A stretch of DNA of 64,000 bases from Actinomycetospora sp. NBRC 106378. GTDB lineage: Bacteria > Actinomycetota > Actinomycetes > Mycobacteriales > Pseudonocardiaceae. Below the pieces are notes generated by a model. That model ran no database searches, was not told where the DNA came from, and was given only the letters and a program-made list of their open reading frames with translations. Positions 31,205 through 39,617 of this stretch are shown here, piece by piece (position 1 is the first letter of the stretch; the number at the start of each line of letters is the position of its first letter). The position numbers and the translations under genes were made by a program. The stretch spans positions 1-64,000 of the forward strand of contig NZ_BSTT01000007.1 of assembly GCF_030269685.1 (NCBI RefSeq), given 5' to 3'.

Positions 31205-32863
31205 GTGTCCATCGACGAGGCCGCACCGTCGCGGGCGGACGTGATCGCCGAGCTGACCGGGCCCGGCGGGGCGTTCGAGCTCGCGCCGGTCGACGTGCGG
31301 GGCATCCCGCTGCGGGTGCACGTGACCGGCCCGCAGACCCTCCGCGAGGCCCACGAGACCCTCGCGGTCGGCGACGACCGGTCGTTCACGGTCTACGCCG
31401 GCGAGCGGGTCACCTTCGGGCAGCACCGGGCGCGGGTGGCGACGCTCGCCCGTCGGTTCGCCGAGGCCGGCCTGCGCCCCGGCGACCGGATCGCGGTGTG
31501 CCTGCGCAACTACCCCGAATGGCCCGCCCTCTGCTGGGCGGCCTGGGTCTCCGGCCTGGTCGTCGTCCCCCTCAACGCGTGGTGGCAGGCCGCGGAGCTC
31601 GCCCACGCGGTTGCCGACGCCGGGCCGCGGCTCGTGGTGGCCGACGGCGAGCGCAGCGCGGTGCTGCGCGAGGTCACCCCGGGCGACGTCCCGGTCGTCA
31701 CCGTGCGCGGGCCCGGGACGACCACGTTCGAGGCCTTCCTCGGCGACCCCGTCGACGGGCCGCTGCCCGAGCACCGGCCGTCCCCCGACGACGACGCCTT
31801 CATCCTCTACACCTCGGGCACGACGGGTCGACCCAAGGGCGCGGTGGGCAGCCACCGCAACCTGCTGACCGACGTCGCGAACCGCCGCCTCGGCGTCGCC
31901 GTCGCCCAGCGACTCACCGGCGTCGCCCCGCCGGAGCGCCCGGGCACGCTCCTCGCGTTCCCGATCTTCCACGTCGCCGGCCTGTGCGCGATGGTCAACG
32001 CGACGCTGGCCGGGTCGGTCCTCGCCACGCTGTACCGCTGGGACGCCCGCGAGGCGCTGCGCGTGATCGCCGCCGAGGGGCTGACGACCGTCGCGGGCGT
32101 GCCCACGATCGCGAGCGACCTCCTGCGGGTCGCCGAGAGCACCGGCTCCCGCGAGGCCCTCGCCACCCTGGTCGGCATCGGGATGGGCGGTGCCCCGATC
32201 CCGCCCGAGCTGGTGCGCCGCGCCGCCCCGGTCGCCCCGCCGAGCAACGGCTACGGCCTGACCGAGACGACGGCCGGGATCGCCTTCAACACCGGCGCGG
32301 ACTACCTCGCCGCCCCCGACGCCGTCGGGCGGGCGGTGCCGAGCGCCGACGTCCGGGTGGTCGACCCCTCGTCGGGAGCCGATCTCGGCGACGGCCAGGT
32401 CGGCGAGCTGTGGTTCCGCGGCCCGAACGTGGTCCGCGGGTACTGGAACGCCCCGGAGGCGACCGCGGCGGCCTTCGTCGACGGCTGGTTCCGCACCGGC
32501 GACCTCGGGCGGGTCGACGACGGCGTGATCCGGGTGGTCGACCGGCTCAAGGACGTCGTCATCCGCGGCGGGGAGAACGTCTACTGCGCGGCGGTGGAGG
32601 CCGAGCTGCTCGAGGTGGCCGGGGTGCTCGACGCCGCGGTCGTCGGCATCCCGCACCCGAGCTACGGCGAGGAGGTCGCCGCCGTCGTCGTCCACGCCCC
32701 GGGGCACGTCCCCGACGAGGCCGCGCTGCGCGACCGGGTGGCCTCGCGCATCGCGGCGTTCGCCGCACCGACGACCATCCGGACGACGACGGATCCGCTG
32801 CCGCGCAACGCCGTCGGGAAGGTCCTCAAGCGCGACCTGCGCGAGTCGATCACCAGGGGATGA
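31205..32863 (+). CDS. AMP-forming acyl-CoA synthetase
   Basis: 552 aa ANL-superfamily ligase that adenylates a carboxylic acid and transfers it to CoA. Core motifs: ILYTSGTTGRPKGAVGSHRN (phosphate loop), NGYGLTETTAG, GWFRTGDLGRVDDG, and the catalytic lysine in LPRNAVGKVLKRDLRE. The VVPLNAWWQAAELAHAV segment and the FPIFHVAGL motif are seen in fatty- or aryl-acid ligases. GTG at 31205 is chosen because upstream residues are low-complexity. The gene overlaps the convergent SDR by 14 bp; an enoyl-CoA hydratase at 34.5 kb could act on its products. Confidence 0.92.
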   Translation: MSIDEAAPSRADVIAELTGPGGAFELAPVDVRGIPLRVHVTGPQTLREAHETLAVGDDRSFTVYAGERVTFGQHRARVATLARRFAEAGLRPGDRIAVCLRNYPEWPALCWAAWVSGLVVVPLNAWWQAAELAHAVADAGPRLVVADGERSAVLREVTPGDVPVVTVRGPGTTTFEAFLGDPVDGPLPEHRPSPDDDAFILYTSGTTGRPKGAVGSHRNLLTDVANRRLGVAVAQRLTGVAPPERPGTLLAFPIFHVAGLCAMVNATLAGSVLATLYRWDAREALRVIAAEGLTTVAGVPTIASDLLRVAESTGSREALATLVGIGMGGAPIPPELVRRAAPVAPPSNGYGLTETTAGIAFNTGADYLAAPDAVGRAVPSADVRVVDPSSGADLGDGQVGELWFRGPNVVRGYWNAPEATAAAFVDGWFRTGDLGRVDDGVIRVVDRLKDVVIRGGENVYCAAVEAELLEVAGVLDAAVVGIPHPSYGEEVAAVVVHAPGHVPDEAALRDRVASRIAAFAAPTTIRTTTDPLPRNAVGKVLKRDLRESITRG

Positions 32864-33530
32864 GGCCGTTACGCGAGGTCGACCGACCGGACGGGCCCTC
32901 CGTGTCGAGGACCGCGGCGACGAGCGCGTCGGTGCCCTCGTCGAGGGTCTGGGATCCGCGGTGGTCGTTGAACTCGGTGGCCGTGAAGCCCGGGTTGACG
33001 ATGGTCACGAGCACGTCCGGCAGGGTCTTCGCGTACATCAGCCCGATCATGTTCAGGGCCGACTTCGACGACGGGTAGGCCAGGTACGGGTAGTTCTCCC
33101 AGCGCCCCGCGTCCATCGAACTCAACGACCCGAGCTGCGAGGACACGAGCACCAGGCGGGGGTGCTCCGCGGCCCGGAGCAGCGGCAGGAACGCGTGGGT
33201 GACGCGGACGGGACCGAACACGTTGGTCTCGTAGGCCTCGCGGACGCCGTCCGCGGTGGCGTCCGCGGGCGCGACCTCGGGGCCGGTGATGCCGGCGTTG
33301 TTGACGAGCACGTCGAGGCCCCCGTAGGTGGTCTCGACCTCCTTGACGGCCGCCGCGACGGACGCGTCGTCGGTGACGTCCAGGGCGATCGGGTGGATGT
33401 TCTCCTCGGGGAACGACGTGGCCGCGGGCGTGCGGGCGCCCGCGAGGACGGTCACCCCCTGCGCCGCGAGACGGCGGGCGGCGTGGGCGCCGATCCCGCG
33501 GGAGGCTCCGGTGACGAGTGCTGTGGTCAT
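32850..33530 (-). CDS. SDR-family oxidoreductase
   Basis: 226 aa classical SDR. TGASRGIGAHAARRLA binds the cofactor, NNAG is at VLVNNAGITGPEV, Ser in VLVSSQLGSL, and YLAYPSSKSALNM supplies YxxxK. Loss of the acid residue after the second strand (LAGARTP) suggests NADP. ATG at 33530 is preferred to an upstream Met. It is divergent from an XRE-type regulator gene (86 bp between starts), a common arrangement in which the regulator represses the SDR. Confidence 0.88.
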   Translation of the reverse strand: MTTALVTGASRGIGAHAARRLAAQGVTVLAGARTPAATSFPEENIHPIALDVTDDASVAAAVKEVETTYGGLDVLVNNAGITGPEVAPADATADGVREAYETNVFGPVRVTHAFLPLLRAAEHPRLVLVSSQLGSLSSMDAGRWENYPYLAYPSSKSALNMIGLMYAKTLPDVLVTIVNPGFTATEFNDHRGSQTLDEGTDALVAAVLDTEGPSGRSTSRNGLIPW

Positions 33531-33616
33531 GTCGATCACCGTGCGCCGGGCGCGGGCGCCCAGCCAGGGACCCCCGGTCCCAGGCACCGGCGGCCCCGAC
33601 CGGGCAGGCTGGACGC

Positions 33617-34456
33617 GTGATCGACGCCGGAGAACTCGCCGCGGCGCTGCGCCAGTGGCGCGAGCGCCTCTCCCCCGCCGAGGTCGGCCTGCCCGCCGGG
33701 CCCCGCCGTCGGACGCCGGGGCTCCGGCGCGAGGAGGTGGCCCAGCTCGCCGGGGTGTCGGTGGACTACGTGGTCCGGCTCGAACAGGCCCGCGGGCCGC
33801 ACCCCTCGGAGTCCGTGCTCGGGGCGCTCGCCCGCGCCCTGCGGCTCGCGCCCGCCGAGACCGCCCACCTGTTCACGCTGGCGGGCGTCGCCCTGCCGGG
33901 CCCCGAGCGGGTCCGGGACACCGTGCGGCCCTCGGTCCTCCGCCTGCTCGACCGGATGCACGACCTCCCGGCGATGCTGGTCGGTGCGCGGGAGGACGTC
34001 CTGGCCTGGAACCCGCTGCTCGCGGCCCTGTGGGGCGACGTGTCCGCGGTGCCCCGCGAGCGCCGCAACCTGCTGTGGCTGCAGTTCGCGGGCGACGTCC
34101 GCCTCGCCACCGACGAGCAGGGCGACCACTCCCGCCTGGAGCTCTCGGCGGTCGCGCGGGCCCGGGCCGGCCTCGCCCGCTACCCGCAGGACCGCCGACT
34201 GCGCGGGATCGTCGACGAGCTGTACCGGACCCACCCACGCTTCGCCGCGCTCTGGGACGCGCGCCCCGTCGAGCACGAGCGGGTCGCCCGCAAGCGCTAC
34301 GACGTGCCCGGGATCGGGCCGATCGTCCTGGACTGCGACGTCCTCGAGGTGCCCCAGGACGACCAGCGCCTGATCGTCTACTCGGCGGCCCCGGGGACCG
34401 AGGACGCCGAGAAGCTCGACCTGCTCCGGGTCGTGGGCCTGCAGACCGTCGGTTAG
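33617..34456 (+). CDS. XRE-family regulator with MmyB-like ligand domain
   Basis: 279 aa. The N-terminal helix-turn-helix (LAAALRQWRERLSPAEVGLP, RRTPGLRREEVAQLAGVSVDYVVRLEQARGPHPSESVLGALARAL) is followed by the MmyB-like PAS-related domain (VREDVLAWNPLLAALWGD-type segment AREDVLAWNPLL; RRNLLWLQF; LVGELYRTHPRFAALWDAR). This architecture is abundant in actinomycetes and probably senses a lipid or other small ligand. GTG start at 33617 matches the family N-terminus. Its likely target is the divergent SDR gene. The stop overlaps the convergent enoyl-CoA hydratase by 4 nt. Confidence 0.92.
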   Translation: MIDAGELAAALRQWRERLSPAEVGLPAGPRRRTPGLRREEVAQLAGVSVDYVVRLEQARGPHPSESVLGALARALRLAPAETAHLFTLAGVALPGPERVRDTVRPSVLRLLDRMHDLPAMLVGAREDVLAWNPLLAALWGDVSAVPRERRNLLWLQFAGDVRLATDEQGDHSRLELSAVARARAGLARYPQDRRLRGIVDELYRTHPRFAALWDARPVEHERVARKRYDVPGIGPIVLDCDVLEVPQDDQRLIVYSAAPGTEDAEKLDLLRVVGLQTVG

Positions 34457-35280
34457 GCGCCCCGGAAGACCGGCTTCTCCTTCGCCACGAAGGCGTCGAC
34501 CGCGTTGCGGTGGTCCTCGGTGGCGCCCAGCCGGGCCTGCGCCGACGCCTCGTGCTCCAGGACCTCCCGCAGCGAGGACACGGTGCCCATCGCGACCGCG
34601 GCCTTGATCTCGGCGAAGGCGAGCGTCGGGCCCGCCGCGAGCCGCCGGGCCAGGGCGAGGGCGGCCGCGTCGGTGGCCTCGGAGGTCTCCGCGACCTCGC
34701 GCACGATGCCCCAGTCGCGGGCCTGCTCGGCGGTGAACGTCTCGCCGAGCATGAGCAGCTCGGTCGCCCGTGAGGAGCCGACGCAGTGCGCGAGGGTGCC
34801 CGAGAGCCCGGAGTCCCCGCCGAAGCCGATGCCCGCGAACGCCGTCGCGAACTTCGTGCCCGCCGCCGCCACGCGCAGGTCGCAGGCCAGCGCGAAACCC
34901 AGCCCGGCACCGACGGCCGTGCCGTTGATCGCGCAGACGACCGGCTTGCGCATCGTGCCGAGCGCGGCGGCGATGCGGTTGTAGTGCTCGGGCACGGTCG
35001 AGAGCGCGTCCGCGCCGATCCCGCCGTCCTCCCCGGCCCGCAACGCCTCGGCGTGCTCGCGCAGGTCCTGCCCGACGCAGAAGGCCTTGCCCGAGGACGC
35101 GAGCACGACCGCGCGCACCGACGGGTCGTCGGCCACGGCCTCCAGGGCGTCGCGCAGCGCGACCTTGAGCTCGAGGGTCAGCGCGTTGCGGTTGTCCGGC
35201 CGGTTGAGCCGGACGGTGGTCACCGCCTCCTGGTCGTCGGTCTCGACGAGCACGGGCGGGGTGTCGGCGGCGCTGCTCAT
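34453..35280 (-). CDS. Enoyl-CoA hydratase/isomerase
   Basis: 275 aa crotonase-fold enzyme. VRLNRPDNRNALT, ASSGKAFCVGQDLREH (first oxyanion segment), ICAINGTAVGAGLGFALACDLRVAA (second) and FAGIGFGGDSGLSGTLAHCVG (catalytic loop) are present. One of the two catalytic glutamates of true hydratases is replaced in this loop (GGDSG), so isomerase or another crotonase reaction is possible. The VGQDL motif resembles PaaG/PaaF-type enzymes of phenylacetate degradation. ATG start; the neighbouring + strand gene starts 33 bp away. Confidence 0.88.
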   Translation of the reverse strand: MSSAADTPPVLVETDDQEAVTTVRLNRPDNRNALTLELKVALRDALEAVADDPSVRAVVLASSGKAFCVGQDLREHAEALRAGEDGGIGADALSTVPEHYNRIAAALGTMRKPVVCAINGTAVGAGLGFALACDLRVAAAGTKFATAFAGIGFGGDSGLSGTLAHCVGSSRATELLMLGETFTAEQARDWGIVREVAETSEATDAAALALARRLAAGPTLAFAEIKAAVAMGTVSSLREVLEHEASAQARLGATEDHRNAVDAFVAKEKPVFRGA

Positions 35281-35313
35281 GGCGGTGATCGTGACACGTG
35301 ATTCAGTGGTGGT

Positions 35314-35847
35314 GTGAGGCCGCATCCCGCCGCGATCACGGTGTTCGTCGCCGTCGTGTGGGTGGTCGGCGTCCTGCTCGCGACCAGCTCGCTGCACGGC
35401 ACCGGTGCCCGCGACGTCGGGGTGCGCGGCAACGGCCCCGAGGGCCCCTCGGTCGCCGAGCTGGCCGCCGGACGCTGCGCCCCGACGATCACCAACCCCG
35501 GCGGCACCAACAACTACGTCCCGAAGGCGCCGTTCGCCGACCCGCTGGGCGCCGGTTTCACCGTGACCGGCACGGTCCGCGACGAGGCCTGCCGCCCGGT
35601 GCCGGGCGTGCGCATCCAGGTCTGGGCGCAGACCGCGACCGCGAGCGAGCAGCGCAACCGCACGTCGGTCCGCACCGACGCCCAGGGGCGCTACCGGGTC
35701 GACTCCGACCCGCTCGTCGCCCAGTTCGGCGAGCCGAACGTGCACGTCGGGTACGACGACCCCGGGCCCTGGCGGCGGGTGTTCCTCCGCAACGTCACGC
35801 GCGACGGCGACACCGGCGCGCAGGTCGACCTGGTGCTCTCGCCGTGA
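35314..35847 (+). CDS. Membrane-anchored intradiol-dioxygenase-like protein
   Basis: 177 aa. A single N-terminal membrane helix (AAITVFVAVVWVVGVLLATSSL) is followed by an extracytoplasmic part with the transthyretin-like sandwich of intradiol dioxygenases: FTVTGTVRDEACRPVPGVRIQVWAQ, DAQGRYRVDSDP, PNVHVGYDDPG. Extracellular proteins of this type occur in Streptomyces. Only some of the usual Tyr/Tyr/His/His iron ligands can be pointed to (Y in GRYR, H in VHVGY), so catalysis is uncertain; a carboxypeptidase-regulatory-like fold is an alternative. GTG start. Its TGA overlaps the next gene (GTGA), so the two are co-translated. Confidence 0.65.
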   Translation: MRPHPAAITVFVAVVWVVGVLLATSSLHGTGARDVGVRGNGPEGPSVAELAAGRCAPTITNPGGTNNYVPKAPFADPLGAGFTVTGTVRDEACRPVPGVRIQVWAQTATASEQRNRTSVRTDAQGRYRVDSDPLVAQFGEPNVHVGYDDPGPWRRVFLRNVTRDGDTGAQVDLVLSP

Positions 35848-36491
35848 GGAGACGCAGCGCCGCGGAGCTCGACCGCGTGGCACGGGTCGGGTTCCTGACG
35901 GCGGGTGTGCTCGGCCTGGCGGGCCTCGTCGTCGCGCTGACCTCGCCGCACCTGGCGGGCGCGCCGGTCGTGCTGGTGGTCTCGACCCTGACCGCGGTCG
36001 CCGCCGTCGCCGGGCTGGCCGCCCAACCCTGGCTGGTGCGCGGGCGGGTCCGGGTGCACACCGGGGTCGGGCTCGCGGTGCTCGGCCTCGTGGTCGTGCA
36101 CGTCGCCGCGCTGCTCGTGCTCTCCCCCGACGACGCACTGTTCGCGATGTCCCCGGACGGGCCGACGCGGGCCCGCATGGCGTTGATCTCGCTGGTCCTG
36201 CTCGTGGTGGTCGTGCTCCTGGGGCTGGCCCGACGCCGACTCGGGTGGGCCGGCCCGACGTTCCGGCTGCTGCACGGCGGGTTCGCGCTGCTCGCGACCG
36301 TGCTCGGCATCGGGCACGCCGTGCTCACCGACGGTGCACTGGAGGGGTGGGGGACGGTCGTCCTCCTGGCCTCCGGCGTGCTCTCGGTGGCGGGCGGTGC
36401 CGCGGCCGTGCTCAGACGCCGGCCGGCGCGAGCGGCTCGGGCATCGGGAACAGGTCGAGCAACCGTTCCACCGCCGCCTGCTCCCCGGTGA
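35844..36491 (+). CDS. Ferric-reductase-like transmembrane protein
   Basis: 215 aa with about six membrane helices. RVHTGVGLAVLGLVVVHVAALLVLSPDDALFAMSPDGPTRARMALISLVLLVVVVLLGL and FRLLHGGFALLATVLGIGHAVLTDG give the spaced histidines (RVHTG, VVHVA, LLHGG, GIGHAV) expected of a di-heme b-type ferric reductase-like core. It is translated with the preceding dioxygenase-like gene, so heme electrons may serve the extracytoplasmic partner. The last 80 nt overlap the convergent HxlR regulator; the final ~25 residues are low complexity, so the overlap is plausible. Confidence 0.75.
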   Translation: MRRRSAAELDRVARVGFLTAGVLGLAGLVVALTSPHLAGAPVVLVVSTLTAVAAVAGLAAQPWLVRGRVRVHTGVGLAVLGLVVVHVAALLVLSPDDALFAMSPDGPTRARMALISLVLLVVVVLLGLARRRLGWAGPTFRLLHGGFALLATVLGIGHAVLTDGALEGWGTVVLLASGVLSVAGGAAAVLRRRPARAARASGTGRATVPPPPAPR

Positions 36492-37077
36492 CGGTCAGCA
36501 TCCCGTCGGACACCGCCGAGGCCAGCGGATGGCCCGTGTAGAGCACGGCGGCCCAGGCCTCGGGGGCCCCGGCCACGGTGGCGTCGGGCGCGGTCGCCTC
36601 CCCGCGGACGATCGTGAAGGCCCCGTCGTGCAGGGTCGCGACGAACGGCTGGTCACCGAACACGAACTGCACGACCTCCTCGACGCCCGCGGCACGCCCG
36701 GGCGCGAACATCGTGCGCATCGACATGACGAGCGAGTCGACCCCGATGGAGTCGGCCTGCGGCAGCGAGCGGGCCGCCCAGCGCCCGAGGGTCTGCAGGA
36801 CCGGCTCGAGCTCGTAGCCCCAGTCGGTGAGCTCGTAGACCGCCGACGCGGCGGGCGGGGGCAGCCGGCGCCGGTGCAGCACCCCGGCGTCCTCGAGCTC
36901 GCGCAACCGCTGGGACAGGACGTTCGGGCTCGCGTGCGGGAGGCCGGTGCGCAGGTCGGTGAACCGCTTCGGACCGAGCATCAGTTCCCGGACGACGAGC
37001 AGCGCCCAACGCTCCCCCACCAGGTCGAGGCCGTGGGCGGCCGCGCAGCCGTCGAAGTAGTCGCGCCGTGGAGCCAT
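36412..37077 (-). CDS. HxlR-family regulator with C-terminal SCP2-like domain
   Basis: 221 aa. The N-terminal HxlR winged helix (CAAAHGLDLVGERWALLVVRELMLGPKRFTDLRTGLPHASPNVLSQRLRELEDAGVLHRR, then VYELTDWGYELEPVL) is complete, with the usual Cys at position 11 that can act as redox or thiol sensor. Residues about 130-215 form a sterol-carrier-like domain (VQFVFGDQPFVATLHDGAFTIVRGEA; GMLTVTGEQAAVERLLDLF) that probably binds a hydrophobic ligand. This two-domain form is common in actinomycetes. Its target is not clear; the truncated LuxR gene lies upstream on the same strand. Confidence 0.92.
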   Translation of the reverse strand: MAPRRDYFDGCAAAHGLDLVGERWALLVVRELMLGPKRFTDLRTGLPHASPNVLSQRLRELEDAGVLHRRRLPPPAASAVYELTDWGYELEPVLQTLGRWAARSLPQADSIGVDSLVMSMRTMFAPGRAAGVEEVVQFVFGDQPFVATLHDGAFTIVRGEATAPDATVAGAPEAWAAVLYTGHPLASAVSDGMLTVTGEQAAVERLLDLFPMPEPLAPAGV

Positions 37078-37136
37078 GGGGCGAAGCTACCCCGGCTCCA
37101 CCCCTGGGTCACTTTGTAGGACTGTGAGTCGCCACA

Positions 37137-37412
37137 TCAGGACGTCACGACGCCGTGCTCCCACGCCCAGGCGATGAGCCGCGGCCGGTCCGGCACCGCC
37201 AGCTCGTCGAGGATCCGGCCCAGGTGGGTCTTCACCGTCGTCTCCCCCCGGTGCAGCCGCGCGGCCACCTCGGCGTTCGCGAGCCCGCGCGCGACCAGCC
37301 CGAGGACCTCGGACTCCCGCCGGGTCAGGGGCCCGCTGCTCGTGATCGGCGCGGCTGGTGCGGCGCTGAGGCCGCTCGGGACAGGACGAACGGGCCGTTC
37401 GTCACGATCCAC
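37137..37412 (-). pseudogene. Truncated LuxR/NarL-type response regulator (HTH only)
   Basis: About 65 residues form an intact LuxR helix-turn-helix (LTRRESEVLGLVARGLANAEVAARLHRGETTVKTHLGRILDEL). The receiver domain of a NarL-type regulator (about 125 residues) is missing. The frame opens with a GTG inside a large inverted repeat, giving an artificial N-terminus. I read this as the 3' remnant of a response-regulator gene cut by a deletion or by insertion of the repeat. A free HTH of this kind can bind DNA constitutively, so residual function is possible. Confidence 0.6.
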
Positions 37413-37433
37413 CGTGACGAACGGCCCGTTCGT
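37386..37433. repeat. 21-bp-arm inverted repeat, each arm itself palindromic
   Basis: Positions 37386-37406 and 37413-37433 are exact complements around a 6-nt loop (ATCCAC). Each arm also holds the near-palindrome ACGAACGGGCCGTTCGT. It starts 7 nt after the VOC gene end (reverse strand), so it could terminate that transcript, but its length and structure suggest an intergenic palindromic element. Confidence 0.65.
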
Positions 37434-37439
37434 GGCGTC

Positions 37440-37841
37440 TCAGGTACCGGGCGCGATGAAGAACTCGAGCGCGATCCCGTCGGGGTCGCGGAACGAGATG
37501 CCCGACCCGTAGTGCGCCTTCTTGATGCCGCCGTGCTGCACGCCGAGCTCGTCCAGCTTGCGACCCCACTCCTCGAGGGAGGCCGAGTCGGGCAGGGCGA
37601 ACCCGACGTGGTCGAGGCCGGTGCGGCGCTCGTCGAAGGCGTCCTTCGACTCGCGCCCCTGGTGGGTGTGCAGGCCGAAGAGCATGCCGCCGTCGAGGGC
37701 GAAGACGGTGTGGTGGAACTCGCCGCCCTCCTCGTCCTCGTCGAGGACCGGGTCGGCACCGAAGAGCTTCGCGTACCAGTCGGTGGATCGCTGCAGGTCC
37801 GACACCGTGATGGCGACGTGCTGCAGGCCGGGGAACGACAT
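37440..37841 (-). CDS. VOC-family (glyoxalase/dioxygenase-like) protein
   Basis: 133 aa, two beta-alpha-beta-beta-beta modules of the vicinal-oxygen-chelate fold. LQHVAITVSDLQRSTDWYAKLFG opens module 1 and LDHVGFALPDSASLEEWGRKL module 2; the end SFRDPDGIALEFF contains the typical metal-ligand glutamate. Metal ligands H8, H/E in the second half appear kept. Members act as glyoxalases, fosfomycin or bleomycin resistance proteins, or dioxygenases; no specific one is supported. ATG start; 32 bp after the enoyl-CoA hydratase on the same strand. Confidence 0.88.
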   Translation of the reverse strand: MSFPGLQHVAITVSDLQRSTDWYAKLFGADPVLDEDEEGGEFHHTVFALDGGMLFGLHTHQGRESKDAFDERRTGLDHVGFALPDSASLEEWGRKLDELGVQHGGIKKAHYGSGISFRDPDGIALEFFIAPGT

Positions 37842-37873
37842 GCGACAGGGCTCCTTTGCCTCGACTGCTCGAC

Positions 37874-38668
37874 TTACCGGTGCGCCCAGACGGGCCGGCG
37901 CTTCTGCAGGAAGGCCGACATGCCCTCCTGGGCGTCACAGGTCATGGCGTTGGTCGCCATCACCTCGCTCATCTCGGCGTACGCCTCGTCCTCGGAGAGG
38001 TCGATCTGGCGGTAGAACGCCTCCTTGCCGATCCGCAGCGTCGCGCCGCTCGCGTCGGCGACCTGCCGCGCGAGCTCGGCCACGCGGGCCTCGAGCGCCT
38101 CGGCGGGGACGGCCTCGTTGACCAGGCCCCACTCGACCGCCGTGGCGGCGTCGATGGTCTCGCCGGTCAGCAGCAGCTGCATCGCGCGCTTGCGGCCGAT
38201 CGCGCGGCTCACCGCCACCATCGGGGTCGAGCAGAACAGCCCGATCTTCACGCCCGGGGTCCCGAAGACGGCGTGGTCGGCGGCGACGGCGAGGTCGGCG
38301 GTGGCGACGAGCTGACAGCCCGCCGCGACGGCCATCCCCTGGACGGCCGCGATGACCGGCTGCGGGACGTCGTGCACCGCCCGCATCATCTCGGTGCACA
38401 CGGTGAAGACCTCGCGCTCCTCGGCGAGGGTGCGGTCGACCATCTCGGAGAGGTCGTGGCCGGCGGAGAACGCGGGCCCCTCGGCCGCGAGCACGATCAC
38501 CCGCACGCCCTCGGTCGCGGCGACCTCCCGCAGCCCCGCGGTCACCGCGCGCATCGTCGTCACCGACAGGGGGTTGCGGCGGCGTGCGGCGGTCAGCACC
38601 ACCCGCGCGGCGGGCCCGTCGACCTCCACCCGCACCGTGTCCTGCTCCTGCGTCACCGGGGCGGCCAT
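37874..38668 (-). CDS. Enoyl-CoA hydratase/isomerase
   Basis: 264 aa crotonase-fold enzyme. LTAARRRNPLSV, AAEGPAFSAGHDLSEM (AGHDL oxyanion segment), VQGMAVAAGCQLVATADLAVAADHAVFGTPGVKIGLFCSTPMVAVSRAIG. The AAGCQL and FCSTP segments are those of the ECHDC3-type enoyl-CoA hydratase-like group; catalytic Glu of hydratases is replaced (GLFCSTP), so activity may differ. ATG at 38668 is preferred to an upstream in-frame start. The downstream VOC gene begins 32 bp later. Confidence 0.9.
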   Translation of the reverse strand: MAAPVTQEQDTVRVEVDGPAARVVLTAARRRNPLSVTTMRAVTAGLREVAATEGVRVIVLAAEGPAFSAGHDLSEMVDRTLAEEREVFTVCTEMMRAVHDVPQPVIAAVQGMAVAAGCQLVATADLAVAADHAVFGTPGVKIGLFCSTPMVAVSRAIGRKRAMQLLLTGETIDAATAVEWGLVNEAVPAEALEARVAELARQVADASGATLRIGKEAFYRQIDLSEDEAYAEMSEVMATNAMTCDAQEGMSAFLQKRRPVWAHR

Positions 38669-38773
38669 GACCCATGGTCTAGCAGCCATGCGTTCCCGGC
38701 GACAGGTCGGAGGGGATCACGGCCCGGACGCGGACTGGTCCGAGAGGACTCACCCCTCCGTCCGGACGGGTCC

Positions 38774-39466
38774 TCAGGCCATCGCGGAGCCGCGATCGTG
38801 GTCGTGGTCCTCCTCGATCGCCATCCACCGCGCACGCCGGTCCTCGTGGGTGCGCAACGCGTCGATCTCGGCGAGCCGGCGGCGCTGCTCCGCGGAGGCG
38901 GACCCACTCACCACGGCCCGCGACGCCTCGGCCATCTCCCGGTCGGCCCGCATCTCGGCCCGCGTCTTCGGGCGGGAGGGCAGCGACGCCGACGGGTCCT
39001 CCGAGCGCTCGTCGTCGTCGCCGGCGGTGCGGTAGGGGTTGTCGTCGGGCAGCTTCGCGCTCACCCGGCCGTAGCTGCCGAGGATGAGCAGCACGAGTCC
39101 GGCGCCGATGGAGAAGAAGACGTTGGGCAGCCGGAAGGCGAGCAGGTTGTACGGCGTCGTCATGACCGCGAGGTTCGCGAAGGCGGAGACGAGGAAGAGG
39201 GCCCCCACCACGATCATCACCGTGGAGGAGAGTCGCCCGCCCCGGGCGGCCGCGGCGATCAGCACGACCGCCGTGACGATCGAGATCGTCGAGAGCAGGC
39301 CGTTCGACGACAGGCCCAGCACCGGGCTGCCCTGGGTGTCGAAGAAGCCGAGGCCACCGACGAACCCGAGGACGCCGAACGTGGCGATCGCGAGGGCGAC
39401 GAGGACCGCGCCCACGCGGTGGACGACGACGACCTTGTGGTCGGCGATGAGGTTGGGGGCGTTCAT
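38774..39466 (-). CDS. DUF4383 membrane protein
   Basis: 230 aa with four helices in the first 135 residues ([91 protein letters not shown]), the DUF4383 pattern of unknown function. The C-terminal half is a charged cytoplasmic tail ([38 protein letters not shown]) with helical character and a His/Asp/Glu-rich end. ATG at 39466. The 151-bp region between it and the divergent aldehyde dehydrogenase gene must hold promoters for both directions. Confidence 0.8.
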   Translation of the reverse strand: MNAPNLIADHKVVVVHRVGAVLVALAIATFGVLGFVGGLGFFDTQGSPVLGLSSNGLLSTISIVTAVVLIAAAARGGRLSSTVMIVVGALFLVSAFANLAVMTTPYNLLAFRLPNVFFSIGAGLVLLILGSYGRVSAKLPDDNPYRTAGDDDERSEDPSASLPSRPKTRAEMRADREMAEASRAVVSGSASAEQRRRLAEIDALRTHEDRRARWMAIEEDHDHDRGSAMA

Positions 39467-39570
39467 GCGGGGCTCCCGGAACGTGTGCGATGGCGGCCTG
39501 TGCTCTGGGGTGTCCGCTGTCGGTGCTGCCAACCACCCCCGTCGTCGGGCGGTCGGCTTTGCCGCCTCGC

Positions 39571-39584
39571 GAACGCGGGCGTTC
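39571..39584. promoter_or_regulatory. GAACGC-GG-GCGTTC inverted repeat before dmpF
   Basis: A perfect 6+2+6 inverted repeat 34 bp before the aldehyde dehydrogenase start. Its right half continues as CGTTCCG, the half-site also found in the palindrome at 63648-63666 in the other meta-cleavage cluster. Confidence 0.4.
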
Positions 39585-39617
39585 CGCGGTGTCGGGGGTC
39601 CGTGCCACCGTCGGCGC

